In this document: in pieces, positions 58,360-64,000 of the stretch | Position numbering within the stretch: the stretch's first letter is position 1 | How the letters are laid out: every line of letters starts with the position of its first letter | Assembly: GCF_028688795.1 (NCBI RefSeq) | Contig: NZ_JAQTXM010000007.1 | Coordinates: forward strand, 62,001-126,000 | Direction: 5' to 3' | Length of the DNA stretch: 64,000 nucleotides | Source: Rhodoferax sp. | GTDB lineage: Bacteria; Pseudomonadota; Gammaproteobacteria; Burkholderiales; Burkholderiaceae_C | The notes under the pieces: generated by a model | Told to the model about the DNA's origin: nothing | What the model saw: only the letters and a program-made list of their open reading frames with translations | The model's database searches: none | Translations under genes and position numbers: made by a program

Positions 58360-60096
58360 ATGAATTTAACCAAACGCGAATTTTTCCAGGTGCTGGGCGC
58401 TGGCACCATGGCAGGCATGGGGCTGAGCGCTTATGCACAAAAGGACATGGCCACGGCGGTCAACGGCCTCTACGACATTCCAAAATTTGGCAATGTGTCG
58501 TTTTTGCACATGACCGACTGCCACGCGCAGCTCAAACCGATTCATTTCCGCGAGCCGAGCATCAATTTGGGCATTGGCAGCATGAAGGGGCAATTGCCCC
58601 ATCTGGTGGGTGAGCATCTGCTGAAAGTGTCCAAAGTACGCCCCGGCACGGCTGAGGCCCACGCGCTGACCTATCTGGACTATGAGCAGGCTGCCAAACG
58701 TTACGGTAAGGTGGGTGGTTTTGCACATTTGGCTACCCTGGTCAAACGCATGAAGGCCAGCCGCCCTGGTGCGCTTTTGCTTGACGGTGGCGACACCTGG
58801 CAAGGTTCGGGTACGGCGCTGTGGACCAATGGCCAGGACATGGTTGATGCCTGCAAATTGCTGGGTGTGGACGTGATGACAGGCCACTGGGAATTCACGC
58901 TGGGCATGGAGCGGGTGAAAGAAATCGTCGAAAAAGACTTTGCCGGCAAGATTGATTTTGTCGCGCAAAACGTCAAGACAAACGACTTTGGCGACCCGGT
59001 CTTCAAGCCCTATGTGATCCGTGAAATCAATGGTGTGCCTTGCGCCATCATTGGCCAGGCATTCCCCTACACCCCCATTGCCAACCCACGTTACATGGTG
59101 GCGGACTGGGCCTTTGGCATTCAAGACGAAAACATGCAGAAGATGGTTGATGAGGCCCGTGGCAAAGGCGCGCAGGTTGTCGTGGTCATCAGCCACAACG
59201 GCATGGACGTGGACCTGAAAATGGCCAGCCGTGTCAGCGGTATTGACGCCATCATGGGCGGCCACACGCATGACGGCATGCCGGTGGCCAGCATTATCAG
59301 CAACAAGGGTGGCAAAACCCTGGTAACCAATGCCGGCTCCAACGCCAAGTTTCTCGGCGTGCTTGACTTTGATGTCAAAGACAAGAAAGTCACCGATTTC
59401 CGCTACAAGCTGCTGCCTATTTTTGCCAACATGCTGCCTGCTGACCAGGAAATGGATGCGCTTATCACCAAAATTCGCGCGCCGTATGAAGCCAAGTTGA
59501 ATGAAAAGCTGGCAGTCACTGAAGGCACTTTGTACCGCCGTGGCAACTTCAACGGCACGGGTGACCAGTTGCTGGTGGATGCGCTGATGGAAGTGCAGGG
59601 CGCCGACCTGGCGTTTTCGCCCGGTTTCCGCTGGGGCACGACGTTGCTGCCCGGCCAGGCCATCACCCGCGAGTGGCTGCTGGACATGACCGCCACGACC
59701 TACTCTTACGCGACTGTGTCCGAGATGACCGGTGCCACCATCAAGACCGTGCTGGAAGATGTGTGCGACAACCTGTTCAATCCTGACCCGTATTACCAGC
59801 AGGGCGGTGACATGGTACGCGTGGGCGGTCTGTCCTACAGCTGTAGCCCACTGGAGAGCATGGGCAAACGCATCAGCGACATGCGCATTGGTGGCAAACT
59901 GATTGATGCCGACAAAAAATACAAGGTGGCTGGTTGGGCGCCAGTGGCTGAAGAGGCCCGAACTCAGGGTAACAAACAAGTCTGGGAAGTGGTGGAAACA
60001 TGGCTTGCTGCGCGTGGTGGCAAGGTGTCCAAGCGCAAGCTCAATGCACCCAAGATCATTGGCGCTTTACCTAACCCAGGCTACGCGACAGTCTGA
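58360..60096 (+). CDS. soxB: SoxB, dimanganese sulfohydrolase
   Basis: 578 aa. N-terminus TKREFFQVLGAGTMAGMG is a Tat-like signal with Lys-Arg instead of Arg-Arg. Metallophosphatase-like motifs: FLHMTDCHAQLKP, LLDGGDTWQGSG, and GGHTHDG. Releases sulfate from SoxY-bound thiosulfonate. Last gene of the sox cluster, followed by a strong terminator. Confidence 0.97.
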   Translation: MNLTKREFFQVLGAGTMAGMGLSAYAQKDMATAVNGLYDIPKFGNVSFLHMTDCHAQLKPIHFREPSINLGIGSMKGQLPHLVGEHLLKVSKVRPGTAEAHALTYLDYEQAAKRYGKVGGFAHLATLVKRMKASRPGALLLDGGDTWQGSGTALWTNGQDMVDACKLLGVDVMTGHWEFTLGMERVKEIVEKDFAGKIDFVAQNVKTNDFGDPVFKPYVIREINGVPCAIIGQAFPYTPIANPRYMVADWAFGIQDENMQKMVDEARGKGAQVVVVISHNGMDVDLKMASRVSGIDAIMGGHTHDGMPVASIISNKGGKTLVTNAGSNAKFLGVLDFDVKDKKVTDFRYKLLPIFANMLPADQEMDALITKIRAPYEAKLNEKLAVTEGTLYRRGNFNGTGDQLLVDALMEVQGADLAFSPGFRWGTTLLPGQAITREWLLDMTATTYSYATVSEMTGATIKTVLEDVCDNLFNPDPYYQQGGDMVRVGGLSYSCSPLESMGKRISDMRIGGKLIDADKKYKVAGWAPVAEEARTQGNKQVWEVVETWLAARGGKVSKRKLNAPKIIGALPNPGYATV

Positions 60097-60121
60097 TTTT
60101 TGACGTTTGTTTAACGCCCTC

Positions 60122-60164
60122 GGGGGCCAGAGGTTGATTTATAAGAAATCAGCCTCTGGCCCCC
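60122..60164 (+). terminator. Strong terminator hairpin after soxB
   Basis: Arms 60122-60140 and 60146-60164 pair over 19 bp (one G-T) with loop ATAAG; the base is GGGGGCCAGAGG/CCTCTGGCCCCC. Marks the end of the sox operon. Confidence 0.88.
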
Positions 60165-60231
60165 GTTGTTATTGGGTTATTTGCTATTTATTAGTAGTCT
60201 GTGAGGTGTTGGTCGCTTACGTAAGCAATTA

Positions 60232-60279
60232 GCTTCTAGCCCTTTATTAGTAAGCGCTAATCACTATATTTTCAATAGC
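60232..60279 (+). repeat. Interspersed repeat, copy E
   Basis: 48 nt, GCTTCTAGCCCTTTATTAG at the start and TTTTCAATAGC at the end, with internal TAAGCGCTAAT. It lies just downstream of the sox terminator. Confidence 0.75.
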
Positions 60280-60378
60280 ATATTGACAACAGAGAAAGAT
60301 GGGTGACGCTCACGCAGATGGCCTTTGCGGGGCATCACAAACGGAGATCAGGGTTCCTCACGGCTACTTTTAATTTGT

Positions 60379-60392
60379 TTGATTAAGGTCAA
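60379..60392. promoter_or_regulatory. Candidate FNR box upstream of the mrp cluster
   Basis: TTGAT-TAAG-GTCAA, nine of ten positions of TTGAT-N4-ATCAA and the usual variant for ANR/DNR. 120 bp before the mrpE ATG. Confidence 0.5.
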
Positions 60393-60512
60393 GCTTATGC
60401 TGGTAAACCCGCATAAAAATATGCGCATGTACTTATTTATTGCATGCCAGTCACTGAAGGGCACTTCTGCAAAGTGTCACTCCCTGGTGAAACAGGCCAA
60501 ACAAAGGATTCA

Positions 60513-61013
60513 ATGATGAGCAAAGCGCGAGAACAGGCCGTGCTGTTCACCACCCTTTTTCTTTTCTGGATTTTGCTCAACGGCACCGTTTCCCAAGACG
60601 TTCTGCTGGTAGGGGCCATCGCTGCCTTCGTCATTGCACTTATGTTTCGTGGCGGGCTGGGGGTGTTGTCTGAGTTGCGGCTTACCCCGCGCGCGCTGGT
60701 CACCAGCGTTTTTTACGTCTTCTATTTTCTCAAAGAGCTGGTCAAGTCCAACTTGAAATTGGCGAGCATCGTGCTTTTACCTGCGTTGCCGTTAAACCCC
60801 GGCATCGTCAAAGTCCGCACCAAACTCAAAAGCCCCATGGGCCGTTTGCTGTTGACCAACTCCATCACCTTGACGCCTGGCACCCTGACGGTTGATCTGG
60901 TGGGCGAATGGATTTATGTGCACTGGGTCACGGTGGAGTCTGATGACGTAGAGGCAGCCACTGCCAGCATCGTGGCCGGTTTCGAGCGCTATCTGGAGGT
61001 GATGTATGGTTGA
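60513..61013 (+). CDS. mrpE: Mrp/Mnh-type antiporter subunit E
   Basis: 166 aa from the ATG at 60513 with AAAGGA upstream. MnhE family: N-terminal membrane helices, then LKSPMGRLLLTNSITLTPGTLTVDL, the conserved motif. First gene of E-F-G-DUF4040-B-C-D; overlaps mrpF by 8 nt. Confidence 0.92.
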   Translation: MMSKAREQAVLFTTLFLFWILLNGTVSQDVLLVGAIAAFVIALMFRGGLGVLSELRLTPRALVTSVFYVFYFLKELVKSNLKLASIVLLPALPLNPGIVKVRTKLKSPMGRLLLTNSITLTPGTLTVDLVGEWIYVHWVTVESDDVEAATASIVAGFERYLEVMYG

Positions 61014-61266
61014 TTCACTGGTTTATCTGGCAGCCAGCCTGACCTGTGTGGCGTTTCTGCTGGCCCTTTACCGTTTTCTCAAAGGGCCGTCGGTAGCAGA
61101 CCGGGTGGTGGCTTTTGACGTGCTGACCATCATTGCGGTGACAGCCATCGTACAAATTGCGTTTGTCCAGGGGCGTGGCATCTATCTGGATGTGGCGCTG
61201 GTATACGCGTTGCTGTCATTCCTCGGGGTGATCGTGGTTGCCCGCTACCTTGAGAGGGGCTTGTGA
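61006..61266 (+). CDS. mrpF: Mrp/Mnh-type antiporter subunit F
   Basis: 86 aa, three membrane helices. FLKGPSVADRVVAFDVLTI is the MrpF signature. Overlaps its neighbours by 8 and 4 nt. Confidence 0.93.
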   Translation: MVDSLVYLAASLTCVAFLLALYRFLKGPSVADRVVAFDVLTIIAVTAIVQIAFVQGRGIYLDVALVYALLSFLGVIVVARYLERGL

Positions 61267-61604
61267 TGGATTCGATGCTTGGTATTTTGGGTGGCGTGCT
61301 GCTGGTGGCCGGTGCGGCATTCCTGCTTTTGGGTGGTTTGGGCCTGGTGCGCATGCCTGACGTGTTCAACCGGATTCAGGCGGGCACCAAAGCCACCACC
61401 TTGGGCACCTTGCTGAGCCTTGGCGGCGCGGCGTGTCTGCAGCCTGATTGGGGTTTGAAGCTGTTACTGATCGGTTTGTTCATCTTGTTCACCAACCCGC
61501 TTTCTTCCCAGGTCATGGCCCGCGCGGCACACCGCACTGGCGCGACCAAATCACCTAAAACAAGTGTGGATAGGTTGGCAGAAGACACCGGGGAGACATC
61601 ATGA
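61263..61604 (+). CDS. mrpG: Mrp/Mnh-type antiporter subunit G
   Basis: 113 aa, three membrane helices. LLGGLGLVRMPDVFNRIQAGTKATTLG is the MrpG motif. The hydrophilic C-terminal tail is about 30 aa. Overlaps the next gene by 4 nt. Confidence 0.93.
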   Translation: MMDSMLGILGGVLLVAGAAFLLLGGLGLVRMPDVFNRIQAGTKATTLGTLLSLGGAACLQPDWGLKLLLIGLFILFTNPLSSQVMARAAHRTGATKSPKTSVDRLAEDTGETS

Positions 61605-61870
61605 GTGACTTGATGAGCATCATGACCGCCGTGTTATGTATCGCCATGGTGGGCGCGGCGCTGGTGGCCATCAGGGGCAAAAGTTTGCCCGTGGCTATTC
61701 TTGCCAGCGGCTTGGTCAGTCTGGTGGCTTCGGTGGTCTTTTTGATCATGGCCTCGCCTGACGTGGCCATGACTGAGGCTGCCATTGGCAGCGGCCTGAC
61801 CACCTTCCTGTTTTTCTTTGTGCTGGGGCGGGTTCGCGCTGGTGAAAAAGATGGAGACGAACGTGGTTAA
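61601..61870 (+). CDS. DUF4040/MbhD-like subunit
   Basis: 89 aa, three membrane helices; MASPDVAMTEAAIGSGLTTFLFFF is the DUF4040 (MbhD/MrpA C-terminal-like) motif. A separate small gene here, whereas in MrpA it is part of a large chain. Overlaps subunit B by 8 nt. Confidence 0.88.
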   Translation: MSDLMSIMTAVLCIAMVGAALVAIRGKSLPVAILASGLVSLVASVVFLIMASPDVAMTEAAIGSGLTTFLFFFVLGRVRAGEKDGDERG

Positions 61871-62561
61871 ACGCTTATTCACCTTGCTTTTGCTCGCTGG
61901 CATTGGCGGCATATTTTTGTCACTCTGGCTGGGTTACCAACCCGATGCCGAGCTGAACCTGACTGCAAAATACTACGCAGACAACGCACCCACGGCGCTC
62001 GGTGCGGCCAACATCGTGACGGCCATTGTGGTCACCTACCGTGGTTTGGACACCTTGGGCGAGGTCACTGTGTTGTTCTTGGCCTCCACCATTGTTGGGC
62101 TGGTTCTGGCACTGGGCCGCTCTGCCACCAAAACCGCGCAGCCACTGACGCCCGTGGGCGAATTGCTGACCACCGGCAGCCGCTTTCTGGCCCCGCTCAT
62201 CATGTTGCTGGGTGTCTATGTGTTTGTGAACGGCCACCTGACGCCAGGCGGTGGTTTTCAGGGCGGGGCGATCATGGCATCCGGCGTGCTGCTGCTGTTG
62301 CTGGCTGACCCGCTCAAGCACATTGGGCACGGCCTGATTTCCGTCATTGAATCGCTGGCAGGTCTGGCCTTTGTGGTGGCGGGTTTGCTTGGCTTGGTTC
62401 TGGCAGGGGGGTTTCTGGACAATCGGTTCTTGCCCACGGGTGAGTTGGGCGCGCTTTTCTCTGCCGGTGCCATTCCCCTGATTTATTCACTGGTCGGGCT
62501 GAAGGTGGGCGCTGAGCTGTCCGGGGTGCTGGCCAATTTGTCTGAGACGGAGGCTTTGTGA
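61863..62561 (+). CDS. mrpB: Mrp/Mnh-type antiporter subunit B
   Basis: 232 aa from GTG at 61863 with GGAG 7 nt upstream; an ATG at 61851 is an alternative. An N-terminal MbhE-like region (YADNAPTALGAANIVTAIVVTYRGLDTLGE) is fused to the MnhB domain (VYVFVNGHLTPGGGFQGGAIMA). That E-B fusion fits an Mbh/Mrp-like complex without a full MrpA. Overlaps subunit C by 1 nt. Confidence 0.9.
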   Translation: MVKRLFTLLLLAGIGGIFLSLWLGYQPDAELNLTAKYYADNAPTALGAANIVTAIVVTYRGLDTLGEVTVLFLASTIVGLVLALGRSATKTAQPLTPVGELLTTGSRFLAPLIMLLGVYVFVNGHLTPGGGFQGGAIMASGVLLLLLADPLKHIGHGLISVIESLAGLAFVVAGLLGLVLAGGFLDNRFLPTGELGALFSAGAIPLIYSLVGLKVGAELSGVLANLSETEAL

Positions 62562-62917
62562 TGGCGCATATGGCAATGGCGACGGGGTTTCTTTTGATCC
62601 TGATCGGGTTTTACGGCGCCCTGACCCAGCGCAATCTGCTGCGCATGGTGGTGGCTTTCACCATTGCAGACACCGGAGTCAACCTGGTCATCATTGCGGT
62701 GGGTTACATGCAGGGGCGCACCGCGCCCATCATCGATGCCGCCGTCAAGGCCAGCGAGGCGGCAGCCCGCATCATTGACCCGGTGCCACAAGCCTTGGTA
62801 CTGACCGCGATCGTGATCGGTGTGGGTGTGACGGCGCTCATGCTGGCCTACATCTACAAGCTTTACGAGACCAAGCGCACGCTCGACATTGCGCATTACA
62901 CGGAGCTGAAATGGTAA
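62561..62917 (+). CDS. mrpC: Mrp/Mnh-type antiporter subunit C
   Basis: 118 aa, NuoK-like, three membrane helices. GFYGALTQRNLLRMVVAFTIADTGVNL and PVPQALVLTAIVIGVGVTALML are the MrpC/NuoK features. Its ATG overlaps the stop of subunit B and its end overlaps subunit D by 7 nt. Confidence 0.92.
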   Translation: MAHMAMATGFLLILIGFYGALTQRNLLRMVVAFTIADTGVNLVIIAVGYMQGRTAPIIDAAVKASEAAARIIDPVPQALVLTAIVIGVGVTALMLAYIYKLYETKRTLDIAHYTELKW

Positions 62918-64000
62918 GCGCGCTTTACCTCATTGCGGCCGCGCTGGCTGCGGCCTTCGCCCTGGGTTTGCTCAAAGAAGAGCGCAAGGGTGCCGCTTAT
63001 GCGGTCACGCTGGTAGCACTGGGCTTCATGGCCTGGGTGTCGGCTGGCTGGCTTTGGGTGTTTGTCTCAAGCCACGCGGCCCCCGTCGAAATTTATACCG
63101 CCGGTGCCGAGCCGCCGTTTTCCATCAACTTGCGCATGGGCCTGCCTGAGGCGGCGCTCACCCTGTTGGTCAACCTGACCGGTTTGCTGTCGGCCGTGTA
63201 CATGAAAGAGTCCTTGTTCAAGCTGGGGCGGCGCGCCATGGCGGTGCTGATCATTGCCATCATGGCGCTGTGCGGCATTATTTTGACGCGTGACATCTTC
63301 AACCTGTTTGTGTTCTTTGAACTGGTGGTGATTTCTACCGCTGGCTTGGTCTTGCTGTCTGAAGACAAGCGCGCGCTGGCCGCCGGGTTTAAATATTTGA
63401 TCGTTTCGCAGGTGATCTCGGTGTTTTTGCTGATTGGCATCATCTTTGCCTACCATGCCACCGGCACCCTCAACATTGACGGCATGGCCAATGCATCGCT
63501 GCTCATGCGCACGGGCGGCGTGATGGCTTTTTTCCTGATGTTCGTGGCGGTGGTGGCTGAACTGAAGCCGTTTCCTGCCAATGGCTGGGCGCTTGACATT
63601 TATGAATCAGCCCATCCGTCGTTTTCTGCCATTTTCTCAGCGGCTTCAGGCGCTGCCGCCCTGTATGCAGTCGACAAACTGCTGCTGATTGGTGGCCCGC
63701 AGTGGCTGCCAATGGCCACTGGCATTGGCGTCATCACGTTTCTGGCGGCGAACATCTTCGCGCTGCCGCAAACCAACGACCGGCGTTTGCTGGGTTATTC
63801 CTCCATTGCGCAAACCGGCCTGGTGCTGGCGGTGCTGGGGCAGCGCGACATTTTGGGTGACAGCACATCGTTTGTGGCAATGGGCCTTTTGTTGTCCCAT
63901 GCCGTGGCCAAGGCCGGGCTCTACTGGCTGTCAGGCCTGGTCAAGGGTCGCGCGCTCACGGACTGGACGGCGCTGCGTGGCCGTCCGCTGCTGATCTTTG
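62911..64000 (+). CDS. mrpD: Mrp/Mnh-type antiporter subunit D, cut at the right edge
   Basis: ATG at 62911; the frame is open to the end of the window (about 363 residues). NuoL/M/N-like proton-pump family: LTRDIFNLFVFFELVVISTAGLVLLSED includes the essential Glu region, and LKPFPANGWALDIYESAHPSFSAIFS the conserved Lys/His part. Predicted membrane cation/proton antiporter subunit. The C-terminus and later genes are not visible. Confidence 0.93.
   Translation, partial: MVSALYLIAAALAAAFALGLLKEERKGAAYAVTLVALGFMAWVSAGWLWVFVSSHAAPVEIYTAGAEPPFSINLRMGLPEAALTLLVNLTGLLSAVYMKESLFKLGRRAMAVLIIAIMALCGIILTRDIFNLFVFFELVVISTAGLVLLSEDKRALAAGFKYLIVSQVISVFLLIGIIFAYHATGTLNIDGMANASLLMRTGGVMAFFLMFVAVVAELKPFPANGWALDIYESAHPSFSAIFSAASGAAALYAVDKLLLIGGPQWLPMATGIGVITFLAANIFALPQTNDRRLLGYSSIAQTGLVLAVLGQRDILGDSTSFVAMGLLLSHAVAKAGLYWLSGLVKGRALTDWTALRGRPLLIF

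Larger units (their letters stand above)
60165..60512. other. Intergenic region between sox and mrp clusters
   Basis: About 350 nt without a supported gene. It holds repeat copy E (60232-60279) and a probable fragment of another copy in inverted orientation near 60183-60198. An FNR-type box lies at 60379-60392. An AT-rich region upstream of mrpE contains CGCAT-N6-ATGCG near 60410. Confidence 0.6.

Noticed and set aside
58366-59979. 537-aa minus-strand open frame across soxB
   Set aside because: Antisense to a complete, motif-bearing soxB; His/Gln-rich composition typical of a shadow frame in GC-rich DNA.
1-64000. tRNA, rRNA, prophage or insertion-sequence transposase genes
   Set aside because: None could be recognised in any part of the window.

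Overview
The window looks like a chromosome segment of a sulfur-oxidising betaproteobacterium, most like Comamonadaceae (Rhodoferax/Polaromonas type). This rests on overall gene style, the soxCDYZAX-B order, the yqgE-ruvX-pyrR-pyrB-pyrC' cluster, and a family of AT-rich ~48-bp interspersed repeats in the gaps. The assignment is inference from gene content; no 16S or tRNA gene is present.

Layout. 0-9.4 kb is housekeeping: the tail of a CheA-type hybrid kinase, a photolyase, yqgE-ruvX-pyrR-pyrB and a zinc-ligand-less dihydroorotase homologue, then a divergent iron-type ABC importer. From 9.4 to 60.1 kb almost every gene can be tied to inorganic sulfur oxidation. The parts are: (1) an ArsR-type thiol sensor and a tusA-dsrE2-yeeE-trx-tusE sulfur-trafficking operon (9.4-13.5 kb); (2) a minus-strand accessory operon of nine mostly uncharacterised genes (13.5-19.0 kb) divergent from dsrA; (3) the reverse dissimilatory sulfite reductase operon dsrABEFHCMKLJOPNR plus a sirohaem methyltransferase (19.3-32.9 kb); (4) a NarX/NarL-like two-component system divergent from soeABC (32.9-39.7 kb); (5) sulfite export, stress and Rieske genes (39.7-42.7 kb); (6) a periplasmic sulfide block with FadL-like porins, FccAB-like flavocytochrome, c-type cytochromes, YeeE, SoxH- and SoxW-like proteins and an FNR-like regulator (42.7-53.0 kb); (7) soxR-CDYZAX-B (53.0-60.1 kb). 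The window ends in an Mrp/Mnh-type antiporter cluster (60.5-64 kb, cut off).

How it works together (inference from the families). Thiosulfate and sulfide are attacked in the periplasm by SoxXA/YZ/B/CD and FccAB. Sulfane sulfur is imported and carried in the cytoplasm by TusA, DsrE2, DsrEFH and DsrC. DsrAB oxidises it to sulfite, with DsrL and DsrMKJOP handling electrons and DsrC trisulfide. SoeABC oxidises sulfite to sulfate at the membrane, and TauE/SafE-type proteins may export excess.

Most notable observations. A two-part 44-bp motif with fixed internal spacing lies 113-118 bp upstream of the start codons of three operons: tusA, the accessory operon (shared with dsrA), and soeA. This suggests one undescribed cytoplasmic-sulfur regulon. 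The accessory operon encodes a Cas6-like RAMP protein, a cysteine-free DsrC homologue, a TauD-type dioxygenase, an HTH-fused flavin reductase and an S24-like protein. dsrN is fused in frame to a cysteine-free DsrC domain. A 56-nt hairpin-forming leader is duplicated before dsrE and dsrH. Complete soxCD coexists with a complete rDsr system.
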